From Syntrophaceae bacterium (GTDB lineage: Bacteria; Desulfobacterota; Desulfomonilia; Desulfomonilales; Desulfomonilaceae), in assembly GCA_014874425.1 (NCBI GenBank), contig JACWAG010000179.1, positions 1-10,932 of the forward strand: a stretch of DNA of 10,932 nt. Reading direction: 5' to 3'. The position numbers were made by a program, and so were the translations under genes. The notes under the pieces were generated by a model, which worked only from the letters and a program-made list of their open reading frames with translations, made no database searches and was not told where the DNA came from. This document shows, in pieces, positions 1-7,073 of the stretch; the first letter of the stretch is position 1; the number at the start of each line of letters is the position of its first letter.

Positions 1-443
1 ATTACCGGCTGAGTGCCCGAGGCGATGACGAACTTTTCGGCTGAACGAATTTGCCCATTAATTTTTACGATGTGTTGGTCGACAAACGACGCAACGCCGA
101 AAATTACATTTATCCCTATCTTTTCAAACGTTTCCGGAAGGTCTTTTTCATAGGCTTTTTGAACGATAGACCGAACATGGGCCATGACCTTGCGGCCATT
201 TACACGAGGGGCCGGACCTGACCACAGACCCAGATGGTCAGCATGGACAATGTCACGGTTTAAATGGCTAAGTCTTATGAGCGCTTTGCTCGGAACACAT
301 GTAAAATTAGTGCAATTGCCGCCGACTTTACGTTTCTCAATTACGGCAACCTTTTTCCCAATGCCATTAGCTGTCACGGCCGAAACGAACCCAGCGATTC
401 CCGCGCCTATGACAATAAGATCATAATCATAAACCCTTGCCAT
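1..443 (-). CDS. Pyridine nucleotide-disulfide oxidoreductase, N-terminal part (gene cut by window edge)
   Basis: This is the first 147 residues of a flavoprotein disulfide reductase of the class I family (dihydrolipoamide dehydrogenase, mercuric reductase, glutathione reductase). The N-terminus has the FAD-binding Rossmann motif, VIGAGIAG at residues 11-18, followed by the ribose-binding acidic residue in AVIEK (E36). The redox-active pair sits at C44 and C49 in GGNCTNFTCVPSK, so the CxxxxC spacing is intact. The usual consensus there is close to GGTCLNVGCVPSK, so this copy has a variant core. ASGTQP (141-146) matches the second FAD contact. The start is ATG at 443-441, preceded by a modest GGGG ribosome binding site about 9 bases upstream. 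It lies 61 bp downstream of the radical SAM gene on the same strand and is probably cotranscribed with it. The NAD(P) and dimer domains lie outside the window, so the substrate cannot be told. Family assignment is firm; specific enzyme identity is not. Confidence 0.9.
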   Translation of the reverse strand, partial: MARVYDYDLIVIGAGIAGFVSAVTANGIGKKVAVIEKRKVGGNCTNFTCVPSKALIRLSHLNRDIVHADHLGLWSGPAPRVNGRKVMAHVRSIVQKAYEKDLPETFEKIGINVIFGVASFVDQHIVKINGQIRSAEKFVIASGTQPV

Positions 444-504
444 ATTTGATTACCCCGAAGCGCAATTTGAAACCATCCATTGGCAGAATAGATTTATTTC
501 AAGT

Positions 505-1944
505 TCAAAGGTTGAAACGCGCCACCAGTCGTCGAGCCTTCTTATCTATTTTCCTTCCGATCATGTTAGCCAACACAACCGGTATGCTGGACAAAAGAGC
601 TGGAACATTTTTAAGTGTGAATAATTCCACTGAAAACAGTTTTCTTACTAGAGAGATTAGTTGCTTGGGCGTGTAGAATTTCCTCGTTATTTCCCGGCTC
701 ACTCGTTTAAGTCCCGGACGCCCGAATCCCTCCAAATATACAATCTTATCATCTCCCACATAATATCCTGGGGTGGCTTCTACCAACTCTCTTAGAGGTG
801 AATATCTATCCACGCGGAGTTTCTGATAAGTTATCGAGTCAAGACCAAGTTCTTTGGCAAAACCTGGGATGAGAAGCATTTCCTGTTCCGACTCTGTGAC
901 ATTCCCATAGATAAAATAACCATGGTAATAAAATGGGTGTTTTCTGAACTCTTCAAAGGCCATACGTAGTTTACTGGTATCAAAGCCCTTATTGAGCTGT
1001 TCCAGTATTCGGTCACTCGGAGACTCAATCCCCAGTAGAAAAACTTTTATGCCTGCCTTGGCGGCAGATTCCAGCACATCGGGCCGTTCAAATATTTCGA
1101 TACGAGCTTGAACCAAAAATCTCTTTTTGTTGCCCTTTGCAATAAGTCTATCGCAAATTTCTTTTGCCCGATTAGGGTTCACAAAAAAATTCTCGTCCGC
1201 TATCAGAATAATTCCTGCCTTGATTTGGTCGAGTTCGTCCATCACAGCGTCTATGGGACGCACTGAGTAGCGACGTTTCTGGGTCCATGGATTGACATTG
1301 AATGTGCAGAATTTGCAATTATAAGGACAGCCCCTGGATGTCAGGATCATGTCAAAAGATTCGACCGGAAGCGAATAGCCACCCAAATTCATGTTGTATT
1401 CCTGACTTCTGAGGCCACGATCAGGGCATACATAATTTTCTATCTCACCTAATGGTCTGTTGGGATTATGAACAACTTGTGAATCCTTTCTATACGATAT
1501 ACCAAGAATGTCACATAACGGTGTTCCCTGAGCGATTTCGGCGATAGTCTCTTCACCCTCACCCCGCACAAGGACATCTACGCCTGGACATGATTGAAAA
1601 ACCTCTTCAACACTTTCAGTAGCCTGTTGCCCACCAACTACTGTTGTGACATGCGAAGGAAAATTATTTATGAGATCACAAACCTCACGGAAATTATATT
1701 CCCAGTTAATACTGAAGCATAACAGGTCGACCTTCTCTTCTGTGAAACTTTTCAGTTTTTTGAGGTCTCTATATGGCCCGGGAAGTCGGAGATCAACAAA
1801 GGTTAACTCTTCCACATATGGTTTCAAGGCGGCTATTATGTATTCTAGGCCAATAGGTGGGAAAATCGCTAACCCAAGTGATCCTGCGTGGCTGTCCCGA
1901 TAATACGGGTGAATACACAGCGCATGTTTATAAATGCTGCTCAA
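505..1944 (-). CDS. Radical SAM protein with N-terminal B12-binding-type domain
   Basis: The 479-residue protein has the architecture of cobalamin-domain radical SAM enzymes (the HpnJ/BchE-like superfamily). Residues about 5-140 look like a B12-binding Rossmann domain: PPIGLEYIIAAL near 30, VDLR near 50, VVGGQQAT at 102-109, and VRGEGEET at 126-133. The radical SAM cluster motif CxxxCxxC is clear at C206, C210 and C213 (RGCPYNCKFC). LIADENFF (247-254) and LLGIESPSD (303-311) fit the SAM-binding barrel. The C-terminal 60 residues mix hydrophobic helices with many Lys/Arg and could touch the membrane (inference). The start is TTG at 1944-1942, supported by GAAGGGA 8 bases upstream; no in-frame ATG lies nearby. 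Such enzymes do methylations, rearrangements or lipid/cofactor modifications, and the substrate here cannot be assigned. It leads a minus-strand pair with the downstream flavin disulfide reductase, a possible electron donor (speculative). Confidence 0.88.
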   Translation of the reverse strand: MSSIYKHALCIHPYYRDSHAGSLGLAIFPPIGLEYIIAALKPYVEELTFVDLRLPGPYRDLKKLKSFTEEKVDLLCFSINWEYNFREVCDLINNFPSHVTTVVGGQQATESVEEVFQSCPGVDVLVRGEGEETIAEIAQGTPLCDILGISYRKDSQVVHNPNRPLGEIENYVCPDRGLRSQEYNMNLGGYSLPVESFDMILTSRGCPYNCKFCTFNVNPWTQKRRYSVRPIDAVMDELDQIKAGIILIADENFFVNPNRAKEICDRLIAKGNKKRFLVQARIEIFERPDVLESAAKAGIKVFLLGIESPSDRILEQLNKGFDTSKLRMAFEEFRKHPFYYHGYFIYGNVTESEQEMLLIPGFAKELGLDSITYQKLRVDRYSPLRELVEATPGYYVGDDKIVYLEGFGRPGLKRVSREITRKFYTPKQLISLVRKLFSVELFTLKNVPALLSSIPVVLANMIGRKIDKKARRLVARFNL

Positions 1945-1972
1945 TAATTTATTCCCTTCATATCAATTAGGT

Positions 1973-1982
1973 CTTGATCAAG
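1973..1982. promoter_or_regulatory. 10-bp palindrome upstream of the radical SAM gene
   Basis: CTTGATCAAG is a perfect inverted repeat about 30 bp upstream of the TTG start of the radical SAM gene. A partial echo, AAGATCAAAG, lies at 1997-2006. The position suits an operator in the 5' leader, but a 10-bp palindrome can arise by chance in A/T-rich DNA. No regulator is encoded nearby. Confidence 0.2.
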
Positions 1983-2245
1983 CGATGTTCATTTTTAAGA
2001 TCAAAGCCGAACAGGACTCCCGTTTATAAGTTAAATCTAATCTGATTGATACATTGAAAAAAGGCTAGTCGCTCTAAATAGGACCAATCTCTTAAATGTA
2101 TTAGAATCAACGTCAAATTCCTATTATCAGGATTCAGCGACATTTTCACTCATCATATTATACACTTTCTGCTGGATTTTTGTTGAAATGTTGCCGGACG
2201 GGCCGTGAATTTTTGGACGCGTTTTTAGAGACTGTTGTCTAGCTT

Positions 2246-2274
2246 TTGTTACGGTATGGTAGGTTAAATATACA
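2246..2274 (+). promoter_or_regulatory. Candidate sigma-70 promoter for urt (distal)
   Basis: TTGTTA (2246-2251) and TATACA (2269-2274) are separated by 17 bp. Each matches the sigma-70 consensus at four of six positions. Initiation here would give a leader of about 330 nt before urtA. It is one of two comparable candidates in this A/T-rich gap; neither is strong. Confidence 0.28.
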
Positions 2275-2324
2275 TTATAGTACTTTTGTGTAGTTTCTTC
2301 CTTTTTCCCTTCGCATAGCCTGCA

Positions 2325-2354
2325 TTGCCAATATTCGTTAAAAACTAATCTATT
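2325..2354 (+). promoter_or_regulatory. Candidate sigma-70 promoter for urt (proximal)
   Basis: TTGCCA (2325-2330, five of six consensus bases) and TCTATT (2349-2354, four of six) are separated by 18 bp. A transcript from here would carry about 250 nt of leader before urtA, including the 2453-2469 hairpin. The prediction is from sequence only. Confidence 0.28.
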
Positions 2355-2452
2355 TAGCCAAATATCGACTATGTAATTGTATGGCGCCAAACATGCAAAC
2401 TACATTGTTTCAGAGGTTCTAGTCAGTGGAAGGCCTCAACAATCAGCTAAAC

Positions 2453-2469
2453 GTCGAGCGGGGCTCGAT
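2453..2469 (+). promoter_or_regulatory. Small stem-loop in the presumed urtA leader
   Basis: TCGAGC (2454-2459) pairs exactly with GCTCGA (2463-2468) across a GGG loop, and a flanking G-U pair extends the stem to seven. It is followed by an A-rich stretch rather than a T-run, so it is not an intrinsic terminator as read on the plus strand. The 7-mer CGTCGAG recurs at 2544-2550. It may be a leader structure of the urt mRNA; its function is unknown. Confidence 0.3.
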
Positions 2470-2516
2470 AAAAATAGCGCCGGGGTCAAGCTTTCTTGTG
2501 GGTGTTATTGGCAGAG

Positions 2517-2526
2517 ACGGTACCGT
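2517..2526. promoter_or_regulatory. Palindrome upstream of urtA, possible operator
   Basis: ACGGTACCGT is a perfect 10-bp palindrome about 86 bp before the urtA start. It follows TTGGCA (2509-2514), a five-of-six match to a -35 element, but no good -10 hexamer lies 16-18 bp further on. It could be a repressor or activator site for urt. The evidence is symmetry and position only. Confidence 0.22.
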
Positions 2527-2611
2527 GTAGTCTGTCTTGGATGCGTCGAGAAAGCAAAAATCGCACGGTGGCGCATGTCTTAAATTTTCAAATCTAGCGA
2601 GGAAAAGAAAC

Positions 2612-3856
2612 ATGAAAAAAACAACCTTTTACAGGCTGAACTTTTGGGTATCTGTCTTAGCTTTGTCTCTTTCGACATTGATTTTCTTGAACCCAACAAA
2701 AACATGGGCCGAGGGAGAAGTCAAAGTCGGAATTTTACATAGCCTTACCGGAACAATGGCAATTTCAGAGACATCCCTAAAAGATGTGGTCTTAATGGCC
2801 ATCGATGAAATAAACGCTAAAGGAGGCGTTCTTGGCAAAAAAGTCGTGCCTGTTGTCGTTGATCCAGCGTCAAACTGGGACCTTTTCGCGGAAAAGGCAA
2901 AAGAACTACTCCTGAAAGACAAGGTGGCCGTAGTCTTCGGTTGTTGGACCTCTGTTAGCCGCAAATCCGTACTACCTGTTTTCGAAGCCAATAAAGGGTT
3001 ACTTTTCTATCCTGTCCAGTACGAGGGAGAAGAGCAGAGCCCTAATATATTTTATACCGGGGCCACACCAAACCAACAGCTTATTCCGATTGCGGAATAT
3101 CTCATGAGCGCTGAAGGCGGTTCAAAAAAGAAGTTTTATCTCTTGGGCACGGATTACGTATTTCCCCGCACCGCCAACAAGATACTTAAAGCCTTTTTAC
3201 TGGCCAAGGGCGTTCCTGAACAAAACATCGTAGAGGAATATACTCCATTCGGACATGCTGACTATCAGACAATTGTTGGAAAGATTAAGAAATTTTCCGA
3301 GGCTGGAGACGCTTGTGTGCTTTCAACCATTAACGGTGATTCAAATGTGCCATTCTACAAGGAATTCGCAAATCAAAAGCTTACTGCAGACAAATGCCCC
3401 ATTATGGCCTTTTCCGTGGCGGAAGACGAACTCCGTTCCATGGAGGCCGAATTTCTCTCAGGCCATCTTGCAGCGTGGAACTATTTCCAGAGTATAAACA
3501 CACCCGAGAACAAAAAATTCGTCAAAGACTTTAAGGATTTTTGCAAAAAAAACAATCTTCCCGGTGGAGACAAAAGAGTCACCGACGACCCTATTGAAGC
3601 CGCCTATTTTGGTGTCTACGTTTGGAAAAAGGCCGCAGAGAAATGCAAATCCTTTGACCCTGCCAAAGTCACTGAAGCCGTCCTGGGAATGAAATTCGAC
3701 GCTCCTGGCGGTCCTAAACAGATGGATGAAAAGAATCACCACACATACAAGCCCGTTCTCATCGGAGAAATACGCCCTGATGGCCAATTCGACATCATCT
3801 GGCAAACAAAAGGACTTGTTAAACCCGAAGCGTTTAGTAGCTATTTGAAAAAATAG
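2612..3856 (+). CDS. urtA: Urea ABC transporter, periplasmic substrate-binding protein UrtA
   Basis: UrtA captures urea (or a related short amide) in the periplasm and delivers it to the UrtBC permease. The 414-residue protein has a Lys-rich N-terminus, a hydrophobic core and a likely signal peptidase I site after TWA (residue 33). The mature part carries stretches highly characteristic of UrtA: VGILHSLTGTMAISE (39-53), VVDPASNWDLFAEKA (82-96), VVFGCWTSVSRKSVLPVF (107-124), LLFYPVQYEGEEQSPNIFYTG (130-150), TINGDSNVPFY (239-249) and GHLAAWNYFQS (284-294). Length is normal for the family. The reading frame is open back to an ATG at 2537, but the ATG at 2612 is preferred: it has AGGAAAAG 4-5 bases upstream and puts the signal peptide at the N-terminus. 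It leads the urt operon, with urtB 88 bp downstream and no obvious terminator between. FmdD-type amide binding proteins are close relatives, so amide specificity remains possible. Confidence 0.96.
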   Translation: MKKTTFYRLNFWVSVLALSLSTLIFLNPTKTWAEGEVKVGILHSLTGTMAISETSLKDVVLMAIDEINAKGGVLGKKVVPVVVDPASNWDLFAEKAKELLLKDKVAVVFGCWTSVSRKSVLPVFEANKGLLFYPVQYEGEEQSPNIFYTGATPNQQLIPIAEYLMSAEGGSKKKFYLLGTDYVFPRTANKILKAFLLAKGVPEQNIVEEYTPFGHADYQTIVGKIKKFSEAGDACVLSTINGDSNVPFYKEFANQKLTADKCPIMAFSVAEDELRSMEAEFLSGHLAAWNYFQSINTPENKKFVKDFKDFCKKNNLPGGDKRVTDDPIEAAYFGVYVWKKAAEKCKSFDPAKVTEAVLGMKFDAPGGPKQMDEKNHHTYKPVLIGEIRPDGQFDIIWQTKGLVKPEAFSSYLKK

Positions 3857-3944
3857 GCTTCGGCTCAAAGTGAACAGAATTTCAGGATGGAGCGTAATGA
3901 AACGCCCCGTATTTAACCGAACAGTTTGGGATGGATAGGTCGTC

Positions 3945-5612
3945 ATGTTTCTCGTGAGTAAAAACTCTACGGTCTTTTCACTCTTAATTCTTTTGTGTTT
4001 ATTAAGCAGTATGACTTCGTACGCAATGACGGAATCCCTACAGCAAACGCTAATAAATCTTGGGGACCCCGATAAAAACATTCGTCAACAGTCTTACGGG
4101 ACTTTGATGAAAGAGGGTGACGCGACCATCATACCTGTTCTGGAAGCGTTTATCTCCGGGCTTTTAGAGAACCGATCTGGCCTGCTTGTAATTTATGGGC
4201 CAAGAGTTCAAGTCGAAAAAGGCAGGAGAGAATATCCCTTATTGGACGCATTTACAGGCAAACCTGTCCTGGATCCCACTGGTAGGCCTATTTACACCGA
4301 AAACCTTTCGTCTTCCATGATACGTGCGAACCGGACTGAACGTGTAACCGTTTTGGATTTAATAAAGATACTATCGCTTTCTCATTTTGACACGGAAAAA
4401 AGAATCGCCGCCATAGTGGCTGCCGGTGACAGATCAGACGCCACATTGGCGCCAATCTTACAAAAACAGTTGCAGGCCAACCTTGAAAAGAGGATTTCAG
4501 ACGCTCTTGCCGAATCTCTTGCTGCAATACGGATCACTCATGGTTCTAAATCCGAAAAACTTCAGGCCGCGCGATTTTTAGGTGAAACCGGCAGCGCTAG
4601 GGGGGCTTTACCGCTTCGCCACGCTTTGGCAAATAAAACTGATAATGATGCGGAGATAATGATAGCTGTCCAAGACGCTCTGACTAAAATAGATCGTTAT
4701 CAAAAGTTAATAGGATTTATTCAGGACCTATTTTCCGGATTATCTTTGGGTTCCATACTGGTTCTTATGGCCCTTGGACTGGCCGTGATCTTCGGACTAA
4801 TGGGGGTCATAAATATGGCGCACGGCGAATTCATGATGCTGGGGGCCTTTACCGCCTATGTGGTTTCCGAGATTTTCAAAAGGTACCTTCCACCTGGAAT
4901 ATTTAACTATTATTTTTTGTGCGCCGTTCCAGCCGCATTCCTAATAAGCGCCTTAGCAGGGTTATTCTGCGAATGGGCGCTTATTAGGCACCTGTACGGT
5001 CGCCCGCTAGAAACCCTGTTGGCGACATGGGGTTTAAGCCTGGTTTTAATACAGTCTGTACGGGTTCTTTTTGGAGACACTCTCTCACTAACTCCTCCAG
5101 AATGGTTTGTTGGTAGTTGGGAAGTTTCTACAGACCTGGTGTTTCCTATTAACCGCCTGTTTATCATTATTTTTTGCGCTCTATGTACTCTCCTTTTTTA
5201 TATGATTGTTCAAAAGACTAAACTAGGCTTGCTCTTACGTTCCACTGTGCAAGATCGCGAAACATCGTCAAGTTTAGGGGTCCCGACACGGAGAGTGGAT
5301 GGATTGACATTTGCGCTCGGGACGGGCCTGGCAGGATTAGCAGGGTGCGTCATTCCGCTTTATGACAAGATTAACCCTAGCATGGGACAGGGCTACGTTG
5401 TTGACAGCTTTATGGTAGTCGTCCTGGGAGGACTTGGAAAATTGGCGGGTGTCATCATCGGCGGAGTAGGCCTTGGTTTCCTCACCAAATTTATCGAGCC
5501 TTTTCTCCAGGCAGTTTACGGAAAAGCCCTGGTTTTAGGTATGATAATTGTTTTTCTTCAATGGCGGCCGGCTGGCCTATTCCCCTCCAAAGGTCGTCTG
5601 GTGGATGAATAG
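3945..5612 (+). CDS. urtB: Urea ABC transporter permease UrtB (long form with N-terminal HEAT-like domain)
   Basis: UrtB is one of two inner-membrane permease subunits, in the LivH family. The 555-residue protein is the long form of UrtB. A signal peptide or N-terminal anchor (about 1-27, ending SYA) is followed by a soluble region of about 28-250 with helical HEAT-like repeats (for example DPDKNIRQQSYGTLMKEGD at 41-59, and units near 150-195 and 205-250), presumably periplasmic. The LivH-type permease begins near 258, with GLAVIFGLMGVINMAHGEF (278-296), ALIRHLYGRPLETLLATWG (345-363), and GVPTRRVDGLTFALGTGLAGLAG (445-467), the cytoplasmic ATPase-contact loop. It ends with RPAGLFP (541-547). 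The start is ATG at 3945, with TAGG about 7 bases upstream. The urtC start lies 9 bp after the stop, implying translational coupling. The N-terminal domain is usual for many proteobacterial UrtB proteins, and its role is not established. Confidence 0.95.
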   Translation: MFLVSKNSTVFSLLILLCLLSSMTSYAMTESLQQTLINLGDPDKNIRQQSYGTLMKEGDATIIPVLEAFISGLLENRSGLLVIYGPRVQVEKGRREYPLLDAFTGKPVLDPTGRPIYTENLSSSMIRANRTERVTVLDLIKILSLSHFDTEKRIAAIVAAGDRSDATLAPILQKQLQANLEKRISDALAESLAAIRITHGSKSEKLQAARFLGETGSARGALPLRHALANKTDNDAEIMIAVQDALTKIDRYQKLIGFIQDLFSGLSLGSILVLMALGLAVIFGLMGVINMAHGEFMMLGAFTAYVVSEIFKRYLPPGIFNYYFLCAVPAAFLISALAGLFCEWALIRHLYGRPLETLLATWGLSLVLIQSVRVLFGDTLSLTPPEWFVGSWEVSTDLVFPINRLFIIIFCALCTLLFYMIVQKTKLGLLLRSTVQDRETSSSLGVPTRRVDGLTFALGTGLAGLAGCVIPLYDKINPSMGQGYVVDSFMVVVLGGLGKLAGVIIGGVGLGFLTKFIEPFLQAVYGKALVLGMIIVFLQWRPAGLFPSKGRLVDE

Positions 5613-5621
5613 GTCTAAAAA

Positions 5622-7073
5622 ATGAAGAACCAGGAACCTATGACATTTGACGAAAACGAGTTGTTGAGAGTGTTTAGGAAAAAAACCACTCTCGGTGTAT
5701 TGGTCTTTTTCTTTGTCGTCATACCCTTTCTCGGCTGGTTTGGCTTGATAGACGTGACAAACATCAACAAACTAGGACGATATCTATGTTTTGCTATCGT
5801 AGCGCTAGGAATCGATTTGTTATGGGGATATACGGGCTTGCTCAGTCTTTGTCAGGCTTTGTTTTTCTGTCTTGGCGGCTATGCGATGGCGATGCATTTA
5901 AGTTTACCGGAGGGTGGGGGTAACGTTCGCCCAGAATACCACAACATTCCGCAGTTCTTTTTCTTCAACAATGTAGATACCTTGCCAGGCTGGTGGACTC
6001 ATTTTTCCTCTCTATCCTTTGCTTTGGTGATGGCAATTCTGATTCCGACAATTGTTGCCTCCCTTTTTGGATTCACTGTGTTCAGAAGTCGAGTCAAAGG
6101 TGTCTATTTCTCTATCATAACCCAAGCTGTCGCATGGGGCGCATTTCTATTATTTTGTAGAAATGAAATGCTCCTAGGTGGCACAAATGGATTGACCAAT
6201 TTCGATCCCGCATTCCATAGAGACTTCGGCTGGGTCCTGTTTTTCTATCTAATTACTGTTTCTACGCTTGTCCTGCTATTCCTTGGGGCGAAATACATCT
6301 CTGGTAGTCGACTGGGGCGTTTGCTAGTAGCGGTAAGAGACAAGGAGATGTTGCTCAATTTCATGGCCTATCGTCCACAGTCTATTAAGTTGTTCGCTTT
6401 CACCACGGCGGCGATTTTTGCCGGAACTGGAGGCGTTCTTTACGTGCCTCAAAATGGTATTATTACTCCAAATATTATGCGAGTTGAAGATTCAATCTGG
6501 ATGATCATATGGGTCGCATTAGGCGGACGCGGTCGTCTATGGGGGGCAATGGCCGGCGCCCTCTTAGTAAACTACGCTTATTCAATAACAACGTCCGACA
6601 TGCCAAAGACATGGCCGTTTCTTGAGGGGGGCATGTTCATGGCTGTCGTGCTGTTCTTCCCTAGCGGTCTAGTTGGGCTCTGGGACAGATTTGAACAAAA
6701 TGTAGCTTCAGGGACCCGTGTATCGGGCATTTTGTTGGCTATGGCGGTCGGATTCACGGCCCTTCTGGTTGACAAGTCTAACTGGGGGCTCTACGTGCCA
6801 TACCATCTGACGGCGTTGATCGCATGTGTAACGATGTCATTCCTCGTAATTCGAAGCTTGAACCCTTCAGGGATTGTGCTGGCGACAATAACTTTTTTCT
6901 TCGGTGTAGAAGCTCTAGGCCTCATGCCGGAGACCATGCGAATCACATGGATTGGTGTGCCTCTGAAGTACTACATATTGTTCATTATACTTGTCGGGGC
7001 AGGAGTCTTAAGTCATATAGGCGTTTTCCGGCAAGCCCTGAGGAAATATTATGAGCCAGCCACTGAACATTAG
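5622..7073 (+). CDS. urtC: Urea ABC transporter permease UrtC with C-terminal membrane extension
   Basis: UrtC is the second inner-membrane permease subunit, in the LivM family. LGRYLCFAIVALGIDLLWGYTGLLSLCQALFFCLGGYAMAMH (51-92) and VFRSRVKGVYFSIITQAV (153-170) are typical. So are LLGGTNGLTNF (184-194), LGRLLVAVRDKEMLLNFMAY (231-250) and VALGGRGRLWGAMAGALLVNY (298-318), and FFPSGLVGLW (345-354) is where UrtC proteins usually end. This one has 483 residues against roughly 360-380 for the family. Residues about 358-483 add four predicted membrane spans (about 367-384, 393-411, 416-434 and 448-466) that I do not recognise. The frame shows no sign of a frameshift. The start is ATG at 5622, near an AGGT. 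ATG at 5640 (residue 7), with AGGA only 4 bases upstream, is an alternative. The 3' end overlaps urtD by 23 bp, so translation is probably coupled. Confidence 0.93.
   Translation: MKNQEPMTFDENELLRVFRKKTTLGVLVFFFVVIPFLGWFGLIDVTNINKLGRYLCFAIVALGIDLLWGYTGLLSLCQALFFCLGGYAMAMHLSLPEGGGNVRPEYHNIPQFFFFNNVDTLPGWWTHFSSLSFALVMAILIPTIVASLFGFTVFRSRVKGVYFSIITQAVAWGAFLLFCRNEMLLGGTNGLTNFDPAFHRDFGWVLFFYLITVSTLVLLFLGAKYISGSRLGRLLVAVRDKEMLLNFMAYRPQSIKLFAFTTAAIFAGTGGVLYVPQNGIITPNIMRVEDSIWMIIWVALGGRGRLWGAMAGALLVNYAYSITTSDMPKTWPFLEGGMFMAVVLFFPSGLVGLWDRFEQNVASGTRVSGILLAMAVGFTALLVDKSNWGLYVPYHLTALIACVTMSFLVIRSLNPSGIVLATITFFFGVEALGLMPETMRITWIGVPLKYYILFIILVGAGVLSHIGVFRQALRKYYEPATEH

Larger units (their letters stand above)
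1945..2611. other. Long divergent intergenic region between the radical SAM gene and urtA
   Basis: These 667 bases hold no gene I can support. The two open frames inside (minus 2127-2390 and plus 2377-2583) overlap each other, lack ribosome binding sites and give protein-unlike sequences. The left half is A/T-rich; the right half, nearer urtA, is more G/C-rich. Visible elements are weak promoter-like pairs, a CTTGATCAAG palindrome (1973-1982), a small hairpin (2453-2469) and an ACGGTACCGT palindrome (2517-2526), with an ATGCG/CGCAT pair at 2541-2545 and 2573-2577. On the minus strand, TTGACG (2116-2111) with TAAGAG (2094-2089, 16-bp spacing) or an isolated TATAAA (2028-2023) might start radical SAM transcription. 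No sigma-54 promoter or known riboswitch was recognised. The region must carry the promoters for both flanking transcripts. Confidence 0.7.

Noticed and set aside
2127..2390. Minus-strand 87-codon open frame in the gap before urtA
   Set aside because: It starts with TTG, has no ribosome binding site, is A/T-rich and gives an unfamiliar sequence. It lies where promoters for both flanking operons are expected.
2377..2583. Plus-strand 68-codon open frame upstream of urtA
   Set aside because: It lacks a convincing ribosome binding site and gives a Cys/Arg-rich, protein-unlike translation. It also overlaps the spurious upstream extension of urtA.
2537..2611. Upstream ATG extending urtA by 25 residues
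   Set aside because: No ribosome binding site precedes it and it would bury the signal peptide behind a charged, unrelated stretch. The ATG at 2612 has AGGAAAAG and a proper signal peptide.
2400..2611. Guanidine (ykkC or mini-ykkC) riboswitch ahead of urtA
   Set aside because: Such riboswitches precede some urea-related genes, so I looked for paired ACGR-loop hairpins and the ykkC core. The hairpin here has a GGG loop and the conserved core is absent.
1945..2611. Sigma-54 promoter for nitrogen-regulated urt expression
   Set aside because: I tested the GG and GC dinucleotides I could see on both strands for the required -24/-12 spacing and found no acceptable match.
3857..3944. Terminator or separate promoter between urtA and urtB
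   Set aside because: The 88-bp gap has no stem followed by a T-run and no convincing promoter pair, so read-through is the simpler view.
3458..4081. 207-codon minus-strand open frame across the urtA end and urtB start
   Set aside because: It is antisense to two certain genes, its translation is Phe/Ser-rich and resembles nothing, and it spans a gene boundary.
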